NCBI GenBank assembly: GCA_002205965.3
Contig: NADL03000776.1
Coordinates: 1-64,000 of the forward strand
DNA length: 64,000 nt
Direction: 5' to 3'
From: Kappaphycus alvarezii
Taxonomy: Eukaryota > Rhodophyta > Florideophyceae > Gigartinales > Solieriaceae
Numbering within the stretch: the stretch's first letter is position 1; each line of letters opens with the position of its first letter. Positions 34,424 to 46,220 of this stretch are shown in pieces. A model generated the notes under the pieces. That model saw nothing but the letters and a program-made list of their open reading frames with translations. It was not told the DNA's origin and made no database searches. Position numbers and translations under genes: made by a program.

Positions 34424-37064
34424 TTACTCTCCTTGCCAATGTCTTTCACAAAAGGCATTCATGCGTTCCATCGCCTCTTCTAAAACACTGCGTGGTGCCG
34501 AAAACACCAGCCGGATGAAGTTGGGCGCCTGGAAGCACTGTCCAGGCAGCACAAACACCGCCTCCTCCACCAACAGCTTCTTTGTAAACTCCATGTCATC
34601 CGCCAACCCCAACCGTTCCACATCCACTCCCACCATCACATACATTGCCCCTTGCGGTCGGATGCATCTCAACCCGCGGATTCCCCCCAGCTTGCTCTCC
34701 ATCAACTTTGCATTGTCCTCAAGTTCCCTCATCACCTCCACGAATCCTTCGTCCTCCACGCCGTTTTTCAACAACGTGGGCACTACCATTTGTGCCGGCG
34801 TATTCGGTACCAACATTCTTGTCGTTAGTTGTCGGATCCCTTTACGCACCCCGCCATTCTCCAACACCTTGTTTCGATCATGCAGCACCAACCATCCGAG
34901 CCGCCACCCCGGCACCACAAACTGCTTGCTAATCCCTCCTACACTCAACACCGGCACATCACTCGCCACACTTCCCATCGCCGTAAACCTTTCCGATGAA
35001 AACACCATATCCGCGTACACTTCATCCGCAATAATAGGCAACTTCAAAAGCGACGCCATCGCCAGTAAATCTTCAATGTGCGACTTGGAGTACACAGACC
35101 CGCACGGATTGGACGGGTTGTTCACCACAATAGCCGCCGTTCGTTTGTCAGCAAGTGCCATGACATCTTGCAATTCGATTTCCCAATTCTTCTCCGGGTT
35201 CACCCGATAGAACCGGCATTCAATTCCAAACCCCTCACTTATGGTTCGAAATAATGGGAAGCCCGGTTGCGGTAGCAACACGTTATCCCCTTCATTTGCA
35301 ATCGCCCCGATCGCAATCTCCAACGCTCCAGAGGTACCCGCCGTCAGCGTCACATCGTCTGCAGTCAGTGCCGACGCTTCGCTCGAATACCGCTCCGCAA
35401 CAGCCGCTCTCGCCTCCACGCTCCCCATCGACATGGTATATCCATTCGCTTTTCCACTCCGAATCACCTCTGTGAATCGTTCCACCGCCTGTTTGCTCAC
35501 ATTCAAATTCCCATACACAGTCGGATCCCCCACCGACAGACTAATCAACTTCTTGTCTGCATTCGGTTTCACATCAATATTCTGCACAAGATTCCGAATC
35601 GGGTTTATCGTCCGCATAGACCGGTCCGACGCACGCACGTTCCAACCATCCCCGATTCTCGACGCCCCTTGCACGGGCGGCTCCTTCGCGTCATCATCAC
35701 CCGACCCATTCGACGAATACACCCCCTTTTCTCTATTCATAACAGCACCAACCGCACCCCCACCCGCCTCCCCTTCCTTCTCTACATTCCCCGCCGCCTG
35801 CGCCCTCATAATCCCCATTGTCACCGCCTCCGCCTCCAAAGCAGCTCGGTCCTGTGCCGCCTTTCTCTCAGCCACCGACTCCGGATCAAGCGGCCCCACC
35901 GCCGCCCTTTCATGCGGCAACGAACCATCCTCAAGATAAATCTCGCTGTAACAATTATCACACAAAGACTCCTCATCCGTCGGTCGATCCGCATAACAAA
36001 CCGCCTTACACCTCGGACAGGGCGGACAATTCACCACCTCAAACGCCGCCTGCATTCCAAAAAACGGCTTACGCACAAACGGCACCCGCCCCACCTCCGC
36101 CATCAACCCACTCGCACACGCCGTCAACGCACACCGTCTCTTCGATCCCACCGCCTGTTCAAAATCCACCACCCTCGCTCTAGACAACGAGTACGCAAAC
36201 ACATTCTCCATACGTTTCGACTCCAACCCCGGCAACGCATATGCAAACGCATCCATCACATCCCCGCGCACGGGGAGCGCGGCACGCAGCGCAACCCGCT
36301 CATCAACGCCCGTCTCCACAGCTAGACGGTTCTTACGTCGACGCAAATTCTCCATACGCCGCTTTGTTTCGCCGACGGTAAGCCGGCGTGGATCCGCCGG
36401 TTGATAACCATGCAAACGATGCAGCGCGGTAATATCCACGCGTGGGGTGGGATGCATGGGCGATGCAGACGTGGCGGGAGAGGCGGGGTCGAAACGGAGG
36501 TGATGGAACCGGATGTGTCGGGGTTGGGGTGCGGGGTTTGGGTTTCGTTGTCGGTGTGGAGTTCGAGGCCAGAGTTGGGTAGTTGTTCATGTGGGTACAT
36601 GATGTTGAAGAGTTGCTCGTCGGAGAGTTTTGTCTCCTTGCCGCTGATGGCGTGGACGAGGTGTTCGAACTGGGTGTGGTGCGATCCCAGGCGGTGACTA
36701 GCTTGCTGAGATGGTTGCGGACGGTGCGTTCGTCGGTGGGAGTTCGTGAGACGGCGGCGCCGAGTTTGTCAAACATTGTGTTGACCTTGGAGGCATAGTC
36801 TGCATCGGATTTAGGCGCGGTGGGTGCGGAGTGGGGTTTGCGGACCGGGCGACGGCGTTGGCGGGTGGGTCTTTTGGATGGGAGATTTGAGGCGGTGGAT
36901 ATGATACAGGGATGTGGTTTATTCGGGGGTTTGGGATGGTTGTTTGTGGGGGTTTGGGGACGGTGCGAAAGTGGAGTGGCGGTGATAAAGTGGGGGGGGT
37001 GAAGGAGAAGTGGGGTGTGCGTGGCGAATGCCAGCTTTGAGGTGGGAACGGCTTGATGGTTCAT
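34424..37064 (-). CDS. Tyrosine aminotransferase joined to a zinc-motif N-terminal region (two apparent frameshifts)
   Basis: The C-terminal 400 residues are a pyridoxal-phosphate class I/II aminotransferase closest to tyrosine aminotransferase, which moves the amino group of tyrosine to 2-oxoglutarate. Seen: 'NPIRNLVQNIDVKPN', 'SLSVGDPTVYGNL', 'NNPSNPCGSVYSK', 'IIADEVYADMVF', the PLP lysine in 'GGISKQFVVPGWRLGW', and 'PQGAMYVMVG'. The same open frame reaches about 300 codons upstream without a stop, with a Cys motif 'CPPCPRCKAVCYAD ... LCDNC' and an Ala/Glu-rich helix. Further upstream protein-like sequence continues in two other frames to an ATG at 37062-37064. The joins fall near 36686-36688 (CCC run) and 36507-36508, each needing one extra base. 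The reader may treat this as one fusion gene. Alternatively the aminotransferase could start at an internal Met (for example 'MNREKGVYSS'), with the upstream part a separate gene. The aminotransferase identity is firm; the fusion is not proven. Confidence 0.85.
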
Positions 37065-37351
37065 GGCTGATGTGGAGGTTGCAGGTGGGGATGCGGGTGG
37101 CGTGGTGAGTCGGGTCGATGGGTGGGGCGATTCGCAGCCCTTTTTAAGGACGTCACGCGGAGGGCAGGATTCAGCAGCGGCGGGGAGTCGGACACGGTAG
37201 TCGAGGACAAGTGATGAGGTTAGTTACATCACATGCCTCTCTAAAATAGTAAAGTTTTGCAATCTGCCCTTTATTTTACAAGATTGAAACATTCGACAGC
37301 TCAACACAACCCGCATCCCATCTGAGACAAAAACCTCCGCAGCAAATCCAC

Positions 37352-37634
37352 ATGGCCCATAACGTCGCCGACCCCGCCACCGCACTCAATCCACAGCCCA
37401 AACCACAACATATGCTACCTCCAAGCACCCCCTCCACAAAGCCGCTCATGTGAAACTTTCCACGTCGCCTATACCCCCTCCTTCAGCAAGCCCAACGGCC
37501 CCATCCATAAATCCGCCCCCGCACGCCTCATACCTGCAACTCCCATCCCTCTATCTACAATCCCTGCCGCGCTGTCCATTTTCGCAACGTTTACGCAAGT
37601 AGATAAGCGACAGCAAGAATATGCCGTGCCTTAA
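37352..37634 (+). CDS. Possible small host gene with a frame break
   Basis: The ATG at 37352 opens 33 codons (MAHNVADPATALNPQ...) ending in TGA at 37451. A second frame, protein-like and GC-rich, covers the same region and continues ('FHVAYTPSFSKPNGP') to TAA at 37632. Divergent from the aminotransferase frame, whose most upstream ATG is 288 bp away. Not recognised; it could be untranslated leader or a broken gene. Confidence 0.25.
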
Positions 37635-38126
37635 TAGCGATGCATTACGTGCCTGTCAGTTGTCTTGTGTGAAGGAGAGTGTTGGGAAGGGAGATGCAGG
37701 GTGGTTACTTGAAGGCATTGTGTAGACATTTGGGCGGGTGTAGGGCAGTGGATTCGTGTGCGATGCAACGAGTGAGTGAAAGGCCGAGTTACGAGAGGGG
37801 GGGAGGTTGTAGGCGGAGCAAAGCGGGTTTCGCGGCGCGTTGCTCTATTCTCAAATTGGTGTGTTATATGTGTCATGGGTCCGAGCGTTGTGAGGGGTGT
37901 GGTGTGGAGATTGTTTCAGGCCGTTCATTCCGGCTGCAGTGTTTTCCAGGGTCAATTTATGAACGGCGCGACGATGGGAATCTTTTCACGGCTACGCTGT
38001 GCGTCATTACTTTTCCACACGCCTGTTCCCTCCGGAAAGCACTGCTATACACTGGGTGTGGCGGCTCGCCATTTCCCATTCCAACCTCATATCACGCTGC
38101 ACTGGCAACTTTTCACATGCTGCTAT

Positions 38127-40357
38127 TTACAGATCCTCCTCGATTACAAGATCCAAAGCGCTGCTGCCATCATCCTCTTCATCCAGCCCTTCTGGCTGCC
38201 GCATCAAAGCCTTGAGTTTAAGAAAGTTCGATTTCGCGCAATCCAAAGTCTCGTCTAGTCTTATCGCATGCTCCAACATCTTCATCGCATCCTCTAACCT
38301 GTTGGCAGATATGTACAATAGTGCCAGGTTGTTGTACACCACAGCGTGCTCCCCACCCAGCTTGAGACTTATGTTGTATGCTCTCAAAGCTTCAGCAAAA
38401 CTCTTTCCTTCTTGTCGCTTCAAGTTCCCAATATTGTTATACAGCACGGCCAACGCCCGTCGGCCAGAAGCATTCACATCATCCATCCAATCCTCCAGAT
38501 ATCCCTTACCATCCTTTAGCGTTTCGTCCCCGAGCCGTAAAGACTCCGCCATCGTCATGGGCGCAATACCATCCCCGTCCTTTTCTTCTACATCCTCTGC
38601 TTCAAGCTTGCAATCGTCTGGCATGTCTCTTCGTCTTCTGAGCTTGTAATTGAACCGCACCTTTTCAATCGCCTTGTCGTAAGCCTTTTGGGGATTCTTC
38701 AACGTCATCTGTCAATTGATGTGCCACACCCCATGCATTCCATGCCGATTCAATGCTCGCGTCTCTCATTACAGCCTGCCTTGCAGAGCTCTTCGCAGAC
38801 TGATAGTCCCCCGTTGCCATTTGCAGTAACGACAGCTGCACCCAGGCTGTCGTATCATGGTCATCCTTCTCCAACGCCTCAACCAATCTTTCGGCTGCCT
38901 CAGCTCCAAAATTCCTATTTCCCGAATCGTCCCAAGAATGATCATGCCTCAACCTCAACACCGAACCCAAAGCCACACTAGCTGCACTCGACTTTATGTC
39001 CTTTGCTAAAGCACGCAATTTCAAAACTGCCGCATCCATTGCTGCCCGCGGATCTCCTTCCTCATCGTCGCTCTCATCTTCCGGGCTAGCTGGCCCTGTT
39101 TCCTCCCCATCCGACTGTGTTCCTTCCTCCGTTGACAGACACGACATCCGCAGTCCCTCCAGCGCGCCAAACTTCTGCTCTTCGTATCCGATCCGCCAGC
39201 ATCCTCGCTTTCATCGACGTCAATAATAGTGAGAACCGCGCTCGATCACGCGGATTGGCCATCCTCTCCGCCTCCTTTGCAGCTATTACGGCTTCCTTCA
39301 ACTGTCCCAGAGCCCCTCTGGCAATGGCTAATCCTGCCCAGGCGAAACAAAGGCCCCGACCAATGCCCATAGTACCCTCCACAGCCCTCTTATATACACG
39401 AATGGCCGCTTCGTACAATCCAAGTCTCAACAAGATACCCCCATAATTCGACAAGGCCTCGACATGCAGCTGGTCACACATGAGGACCTTTTGAAAGCAG
39501 ACTACAGCTGCCTCGTCCTTATTCCTTGAGAGCTCTACCAATCCAAGATTATTGATGGCATCCAAATAATCCGGACAAATAGTACGAATCCTCTGAAATA
39601 CAGCATGCGACCCATCCATACCGCCCTCCTTCAACAGGAACAAGCCCAAGGCATTCCAAACGTCCATCTGCGAACAGTCGATATTCGTAGCATGGACCAA
39701 ACCCTGTTGCAATTCCTGCAAATACGGTGCACGCGCATCACGATCATATTTGGTAACAGCATCCAAATGAGCGGCCTGCGCCAAATGAGAACGCAAGCGT
39801 GCGACAGACGCACACAATTGACGGGGAGGAGTTTTGTTTTGAGAGCGGCAACTCTTGATCATTTCACTGTAAATATGATCGCAACGCTCAAAAGCATTCA
39901 AGGCGCTCTGGCCATCATTCTTTCGCATGTGCATGAGACCGAGGTGGAAATGAGCTTCGGCATTGCGAGGCATTCGTTTGCAAGCGCCGCTAAGAGCGGA
40001 GCGGAGTTGCTTTTCATTGAGTTCTGTCCATGGATGAGGATGCGGGGGACTGGGTAATGGAGGGAGAGAAAGAGGGGGAAGGGAGGATGGTGAGGTTTGG
40101 GATTGCGTGCAGCGGGATGGAGAGGTTGGGGTTAGGTTGGGGGGAAGGGGTGGGGGAAGGGGGGGAGGGCTGGGAGGATGCATAAAGTCAACAGCCGGAG
40201 GAAAGGAACGGCGGCGGCAGCGGGTGGAGTCGATTATGAGAGAGGGGACGTTGAAAGACACAGGCGGAGGCGGAGGCGGTGGCTGGGGCAAAGAGAATGG
40301 CGATGGTGAAAAAGGTTGAACAAAATGTGGAGTTTGAGCAACAGCCGAATGATGCAT
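38127..40357 (-). CDS. Tetratricopeptide-repeat protein (two apparent frameshifts)
   Basis: The ATG at 40355-40357 starts a protein of about 740 residues. Order: Pro/Ser-rich N-terminus (1-105), a first TPR array (about 115-385; e.g. 'AEAHFHLGLMHMRKNDGQSA', 'DAINNLGLVELSRNKDEAA', 'EALSNYGGILLRLGLYEAA'), an acidic Ser/Glu segment ('PEDESDDEEGD'), a second helical/TPR stretch, and C-terminal TPRs ('AVVYNNLALLYISANRLEDA'). Three frames are needed. The joins lie at about 39181-39182 (TT) and 38694, each with one surplus base. TPRs mediate protein-protein contacts; the partner is unknown. The start lies 42 bp beyond the end of the kinesin frame on the same strand, so the two genes are nearly abutting. 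Confidence 0.75.
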
Positions 40358-40399
40358 CGCCAGCGCGATTTAAAAATAATAAATAATAATAATATAATG

Positions 40400-43300
40400 T
40401 CACTTTGATCCACCATTGCGCATGACGCGAGGGCCAGGGCCAGGGCCAGGGCCAGGGCCACTGCCAACGTTGACATTGACTTCTTTCAACCCCCCGCGAT
40501 TCCGTTTCTTGACAACCTCCAGATCCGCCTCCTTTCTCTCCACCGCTTCCTGCACCCTCCTCAAGTCATTCTCCTTCAAACGTTCCCTCAACCGTCTTCC
40601 CTCCTCCACCACCGCCTCCTTCTCCTTTTCCAGTCGCCCCAACCTCACCTCAAACTGCCCATGCTCAACCAACAGCGCCGCATTCTTCGACTCGAGGAAA
40701 ATCATCCTCTCCAAGTCCTTCAACTCATCCCCTACAGTTCCCTTGTCTGCAACTTCTTGAATCAACTCCAAACGCCGATTCAGCTCCCCGATCATCAATT
40801 CCCGTCTCCGACACCTCTCTTCCAGCATCCCTATCACACCCCCGCCTCGACCCATCTCCTCAAACCGATCCTGTAATCTATAGATTTTTCGATCCCTCGC
40901 CTGAATCGTCTCCGACAGTTTCAACACCTCCCTCGTCCGTGTCGCAGTCTCGGTCATTAGCTTTTCGACCTCATATTCCAGCCTTCCCTTATCCTTCTTC
41001 ACCCCCTGCAACTCCGTCCGCAGCTTTTCCACCTCTCGCAATGATTCTTTCTCCCGCCCTTTCATACCCGTCTCGTACATCTCCATCTTCTTTTTCAACT
41101 CATCTTGCAGCCTGACCCGCTCCTCTCGTCCATGTTCCTCTGCCTCCCTCTTCAGTTTTTCCACCTCCTCCCGTTCTTTCACCTCCCTCTCATGCATTAC
41201 CACCATCTTGTGCAACTCATTTTGCAGCTTACCGCGCTCCTCCCTTTCATGTTCCTCCGCCTGTCTCTTCTCCTTTTCCAGCTCTTCCCACCTCTTCATC
41301 TCCCTCCCGTGCATCTCCACATTCTTCTTCAACTCATCTTGCAGTTTGACGCACTCCTCTCTTCCCCGTTCCTCCGCCTGTCTCTTCAGTGTTTCCAGCT
41401 CCTCAACTCGACCCTCCAAAACTTCAACCCTGTCCCGTGCCTCTTGCAATTCGCTCTTTCCTCTTTGTAAAGCCGGCCCGTATACCTCAATCTCTGCCTG
41501 CAATTTTGCCATACTTTCAATTTGTCCTGCCAATTTCCCCTCAGCCTCCTGCACCTTTGCTTCCGCCGCTTCCCGCCCACTTCTCTCCTCCTTTACAGAA
41601 TTCTCGAGCCCCTCCTCAATCATGCCAAGTTCCTGGATTCGTTTTCTGCTCTCTTGCAAGTGTGCGTCCGTCTCTTGACTTTCGTTTTCAGCCTCTCGCA
41701 GCTTTTCAGTCACCGTCTTCAGTTCTGAACGACACTCCTCCAAATCCAGTTGGCATTTGCCCAATTCCTCTTCGAGCTCGGCTACTTCGTTTCTGTGTTT
41801 CTCCATTGAGTTTCCTAGCTCCCTCATCTCCTCTTTCGAGGCACCCATCTTCTCTTCAACTTCCTGTAGCTTGTTGTTCAGCTCTATATTTTCGGCGCCC
41901 AACTCCTCCTTGGCACCCCTCAACGTATCCCTTTCGGCTGCAAGCTCCTTCACCTCGTCCTCCAACTGACTTATAGTCCTACTCATGTCTTCCAACCCAC
42001 TCTCCGCCACCTTTGCCTTGGCCTGCAATGCCGCAATTTCCTCCCTCATCTCCTTCTCACTAGCCTCAAATCGCTTTCGTTCCTCATTCAATTGCTTATT
42101 GATACGTTCGTGGCCCTTGTTTTGATGGCCGCGATGCTTTTCGATCTCCCCAGTCAACACCTTGTTCTTTCTCATTATTTCCTTCAACTCCTTCTCCACG
42201 GCAACTTTCTCCGACCCCAGTTTGGTACTCGTTTGCCTTAACGTCTTGCATTTCTTCTCTGCCTCCCCTAGCTTCCCTTGCAAGAATTTCATCTCCTTCA
42301 TTACCGGCCCTACCCCTCTCTTCTCCCGTTTCACCACCTCTGCATGCTCCTTCTCCAGCTCCCCCAAACGTTTTTTCAACCCACAGTTCTTGTCTTTCAC
42401 ACCCTCCAAATCCTGTAACCTGTTGCACATCTCTCGAACCTCCCCACGCACCTCCGCCCTTACCCCAGCCTCTGTCACCAAATCATTCACGAGGGACTCG
42501 ACTATGGACCCCGCCAACGCAGAATTCGCCCTCGCGCATTCTCTTTCAGCCTCGCATCGAGCAGCTTCCACCTCCTCACATGTGCTTACAAGTGCCTCTA
42601 CCTCTGCCATCATTGCCTGTCGTTCATACCTAATTTCGGCAATCGCTTGACGCTCACGTCGCTCCGCTTCCAAAGCACGCTTCTCTGCAACGAGAACTTT
42701 GGTTCGAAGACCAGATGCTTCTGCCGAACTGTCCAGTGAACGGGCCGACTGGCGCTTTGATTTGAGACCTTCCAAAGTGGTAAGCGCGCTCACCAGGTTG
42801 CAACTTTGTGATTTGGACCAACTCAAGGACGCGGACGATAATTGCGCAACAGCTTGATCTGCTTTTGCTTCCTTCATCTGCTTGACGAGCACGTCAAACT
42901 TCTTCCCAAACGCGATGACACGCCCGCTAGCGCCTTGTTTCGACCCCGTGCCGATAGCCGCATCGGAAACAGGGACGACACCTGATTTAAGCTTCTGATT
43001 CTCGGCTCTCAAGGTGGCCAACTCCTTCTCTGCTCTTCGCAGCTTCGCACGGTCATCAAGAAACTCATTGGTCTTTGCATGATTGGTGACCTTCTTCGCT
43101 CGACTCGCAAATTTGAGGGTGCTCAAGGTTTCCTCCATGTGGAGCACGGCAGGAGTGACAGCGCAAACAATAGCAGTACGTGCATTGCCACCCAAAGCGG
43201 GTTGAAGAAGACGAGTCAGCTTGGAATCCCGGTAGGGGATATGGGCGGAGGAACCTGCCTCGCCGGAGCTGAGTTTGTTGATGACGTTTCCAAGGGTGAG

Positions 43301-44140
43301 CAAGCTCTTATTGATGTGTCCACCTTCTACCAATCGCATGCCTTGTGCTTTGGTGAAAGAGGCCCGTTCCGAGCCGGCTAAATCGACCAGGGATAAGGTG
43401 CTTGCACGAACTGCGACGCCATCATCGGTTGGCGGCTCCTCACCTTGTTCTTCTTGGGGTGTAAGCTCTCTGGATTCGATTTTGAGTGAAAAAATGGTAT
43501 GAGAGCGAGACGAACGTTCATTCATGTTGGTTTCGCCAACGGCTCTAGCGGTTTCCCCGCGTGCAATGATGTCCATGACCTGAGAAACCGAGGTGACCAC
43601 TTCCTCTCGAGAATCAACAAAGACTCGCTTGTTGAATACGTCTTCATGAATTTTGAGGTTGTCGTTGTCCGGTTGTAAAAGGTCACGTATGATTTCATTG
43701 TAAATTTCGATGTAACTCGCGCGTAGGAGGAATTGGCGGTTGGTGCAAGACGCAATGAGGTGAAAGACCTCTGCAATGGAGCGTCGAGTGACCCCCGGGT
43801 CTCCCTCAGTGCCCAGCATAGTATAGGTCTTACCCGCCGCTGTTTGCCCATAGGCGAAAATGACGCCGTTAATACCATCGGTGGCGGACGTAACAACAGG
43901 CTTTGCCAATGCATTGTAAACCTGTTCATTGTTGATGACGGGCTCGAAAACATGGTCAAAGGCGAAAGAATTGGCGGCTATAGGCTTGTCTTGAATGCAT
44001 TGTGTGATGGTGGTGTTGGAGATTGACCAGGAGGATTTACACTCCACGGCGGCGACCTTCTCCCGTGTATTGAGCGGTCGAACGCGGATACAGACGCGAA
44101 CACCATCCGAAGGAGACGGAGGCGGGGAGTCGGTAGCCAT
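40400..44140 (-). CDS. Kinesin motor protein, kinesin-7/CENP-E-like
   Basis: Microtubule motor of 1246 residues in one uninterrupted frame. The first ATG is 44138-44140 (MATDSPPPSP); the frame reaches two codons further, but from TTG. The N-terminal motor (about 12-345) shows 'RVCIRVRPLN', P-loop GQTAAGKT (98-105; Ala where most kinesins have Ser), switch I 'NERSSRSH', switch II 'LVDLAGSER', and 'HIPYRDSKLTRLLQ'. The neck 'TLKFASRAKKVTNHAKTNE' fits kinesin-7. A coiled coil fills most of 360-1220, and the end is a (GP)n tail encoded by a GGGCCA repeat. N-terminal motor polarity suggests plus-end movement; a mitotic or cytokinetic role is inferred from the family. The upstream region has repeated GGAAAC hexamers. 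Confidence 0.93.
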   Translation of the reverse strand: MATDSPPPSPSDGVRVCIRVRPLNTREKVAAVECKSSWSISNTTITQCIQDKPIAANSFAFDHVFEPVINNEQVYNALAKPVVTSATDGINGVIFAYGQTAAGKTYTMLGTEGDPGVTRRSIAEVFHLIASCTNRQFLLRASYIEIYNEIIRDLLQPDNDNLKIHEDVFNKRVFVDSREEVVTSVSQVMDIIARGETARAVGETNMNERSSRSHTIFSLKIESRELTPQEEQGEEPPTDDGVAVRASTLSLVDLAGSERASFTKAQGMRLVEGGHINKSLLTLGNVINKLSSGEAGSSAHIPYRDSKLTRLLQPALGGNARTAIVCAVTPAVLHMEETLSTLKFASRAKKVTNHAKTNEFLDDRAKLRRAEKELATLRAENQKLKSGVVPVSDAAIGTGSKQGASGRVIAFGKKFDVLVKQMKEAKADQAVAQLSSASLSWSKSQSCNLVSALTTLEGLKSKRQSARSLDSSAEASGLRTKVLVAEKRALEAERRERQAIAEIRYERQAMMAEVEALVSTCEEVEAARCEAERECARANSALAGSIVESLVNDLVTEAGVRAEVRGEVREMCNRLQDLEGVKDKNCGLKKRLGELEKEHAEVVKREKRGVGPVMKEMKFLQGKLGEAEKKCKTLRQTSTKLGSEKVAVEKELKEIMRKNKVLTGEIEKHRGHQNKGHERINKQLNEERKRFEASEKEMREEIAALQAKAKVAESGLEDMSRTISQLEDEVKELAAERDTLRGAKEELGAENIELNNKLQEVEEKMGASKEEMRELGNSMEKHRNEVAELEEELGKCQLDLEECRSELKTVTEKLREAENESQETDAHLQESRKRIQELGMIEEGLENSVKEERSGREAAEAKVQEAEGKLAGQIESMAKLQAEIEVYGPALQRGKSELQEARDRVEVLEGRVEELETLKRQAEERGREECVKLQDELKKNVEMHGREMKRWEELEKEKRQAEEHEREERGKLQNELHKMVVMHEREVKEREEVEKLKREAEEHGREERVRLQDELKKKMEMYETGMKGREKESLREVEKLRTELQGVKKDKGRLEYEVEKLMTETATRTREVLKLSETIQARDRKIYRLQDRFEEMGRGGGVIGMLEERCRRRELMIGELNRRLELIQEVADKGTVGDELKDLERMIFLESKNAALLVEHGQFEVRLGRLEKEKEAVVEEGRRLRERLKENDLRRVQEAVERKEADLEVVKKRNRGGLKEVNVNVGSGPGPGPGPGPRVMRNGGSK
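40430..40462. repeat. Hexanucleotide repeat in the kinesin C-terminus
   Basis: Five to six tandem GGGCCA units encode alternating Gly-Pro near the protein end. Likely length-variable. Confidence 0.85.
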
Positions 44141-44233
44141 TTGCAAAGATGCGACTGCCGTGCACGGCGTTAGTTTGTTTGGCGTGTTGTAAAGTGTGTT
44201 CCCAACGTCACACGGCCAATGCCAACTCCTCTT

Positions 44234-44262
44234 TCAACGGAAACGGAAACGGAAACGGAAAA
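44234..44262. repeat. GGAAAC hexamer array upstream of the kinesin start
   Basis: Four tandem CGGAAA/GGAAAC units about 95-120 bp upstream of the kinesin ATG, followed by ACGCGCC and GGCGAAA. Could be a promoter element cluster (E2F-like GCGCC/GGCGAAA); weak evidence. Confidence 0.35.
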
Positions 44263-44689
44263 ACGCGCCACCTGGCGAAACGAAGCTGCCGCTCTCTGAC
44301 CGAAACCGAAACACAAACATGACTGTGAGAGTGCGTTACTGGCAAGTCACGTTTGCTGGCGCGGGTTTGTAAACTTACGCGCGAGAGGAATATTTTCAAA
44401 TATTTGAAAAGTCAAATTTTTCGTTTCCCTCCAATCGATTATTCGACACTTGGCCAGACTTTACTGGGCTGTAATCAAATCATTGGAGAGGGCATCTGGC
44501 CCATGGGCTTCGACACGGGAATTTTGTACTGTATGAACAAGTGGCCTTTTAGTGTCAATGCACATCAACTAATTACATCTACTGTACTACAGTAGTTAGC
44601 GTACGCACCCACTTTTCAGAATTATATATGACCAAGTAGCACATTTGAATTACAGTCTGTAATGCAATAGTGAAAGTTGCCATTGCATT

Positions 44690-44965
44690 TGCGATTGTCG
44701 ATTGAGCAAGACAGTAAGCCTGCCAGTATCCAAAATTTAGCCTTTACACGTGGCACTATGCAAAACAGTACAGTACAGTAATTACTGAAGTGTAATTTTA
44801 CAGGACGACAGGGAATATAAATAGACCACACGAAATACGGCCGTGGTTCGCTCACGACAGGGAACCCGCAAACCGGGGGAATTTGTACCCATTCTACTTT
44901 GCCGCGTTTTCTCCTTCCCTGGACCAACCATACACCTTCCTTAGCCTCGAACTCCCTGCGCGCAC
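44690..44965 (+). repeat. 5' LTR of copia element B
   Basis: Shares with the 3' copy: 'AAATTTAGCCTTTACACG', the GTACAGTA cluster, 'ATTACTGAAGTGTAATTTTAC', the TATA box (44814-44828) and 'CCCATTCTACTTTGCCGC'. Outer boundary uncertain, perhaps nearer 44640. The gag ATG (44985) follows closely. Confidence 0.75.
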
Positions 44966-44984
44966 GAACCACGCAACTAGACTT

Positions 44985-46220
44985 ATGGGCCCAGGAGGAA
45001 ACAAACCAAACGAACGCCAACAGTCCGATCCTCCGTTTTTCCAGTCGGATCGAGACTTGCAAGAATGGCGCCGAAAAGTTGGCGGCTGGGCTGATCTTAT
45101 TCCCGCCGCCACCAAACAAGGTAATGATCGAAATTACTCTACTATCGCTAAGATCCCTGTATGGAAGGGGACTTCCGTCTGCTCAACAGTCCATCGTAGA
45201 CAAAGCATAGTCCAAGGGTATCATCTACTACACCCAAGAGGATTGAGTGGAGTGGGCACGAGAACTTGTTGAACTAATCGCCGTAGATCCTCCGATCGCA
45301 AGTATTTCTCGGCTCATATCTTCGTTCAACAAGGCTACGAATTGCCAACGAAAGATAAAACGAGGACCCCACCTTCTTTATGTTCAATTTTAGGGGACTA
45401 GCAGCTAACAACCTCGTACAGATTAATGCCCCATCCTCGTCACAAATTGTTGAAGTTTTGGCAATTGCCCTTGTGAATAATGCAAACCTCGAGGAGGCAA
45501 TGTTAAAGAATGCCAAGTTGCCACTGATTTCCCTGGCAGAGGCGCGCGTCAATAAGGAAGAACAAAAAAGGACAACTGAAGTTCTTAAAACGAACCTCGA
45601 CAAGACGGTCGATGTTTTTGAAGATCTAAAGGCGGAATTAATCTCAAGTTTTCTTCCGGATGTCGAAGCAGATGGGTCATTAGAAATACCTTCAATCCTC
45701 TCGGAAAAAGTGACCAAACTCCAAGGGTATATCGAGCAACTCCGTGGTTCAGGAAGTAGTCAACCCATCTAATCTGTGGCAGAAATGTTCATCGATAAGG
45801 AAGCAAGGACGAGACTTCATCTTGACGATGCAGCGACTGTACTTAATAATCTGACTGTCACTTTTGCTAACAATCCCAACGTTAAGACGATACAAAAGGT
45901 ACAAACTCTCTTTGCTCAACAGATGAAAGCCTATTTTAGTTGTACCCAAAGTGATCAGGGTGGATTCGTCTTTTCCCGAACTCCGAGACGGCGTAAAAAG
46001 AGGAACTGCTCGTGGCAGAAAGAGCATCCGTTGCGTAAATTTAAAAGTTCGTGGAGGAAATCGCATCCGACTCCGAAATGATTTGAACGGAGACGATAAC
46101 CCTCGCGTTCTTGGAAAACATCCAAGAGACGAAATCCTAAGGGAAGGGCCAAGTGACTCTCGAACCAAGTGCCGTGATTGCGGGAGAAATTACCACAGCC
46201 GGGGAGATGAAGAATGAAAA
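44985..46220 (+). pseudogene. copia gag remnant of element B
   Basis: The ATG at 44985 gives 'MGPGGNKPNERQQSD', then 'LQEWRRKVGGWADLIP', and shifts frame after 45120. The capsid-like part continues at 45300-46080 ('LPLISLAEARVNKEEQ', one in-frame TAA at 45770). A Cys/His motif 'CRDCGRNYHSRGD' near 46170-46210 looks like a damaged zinc knuckle. Confidence 0.6.
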
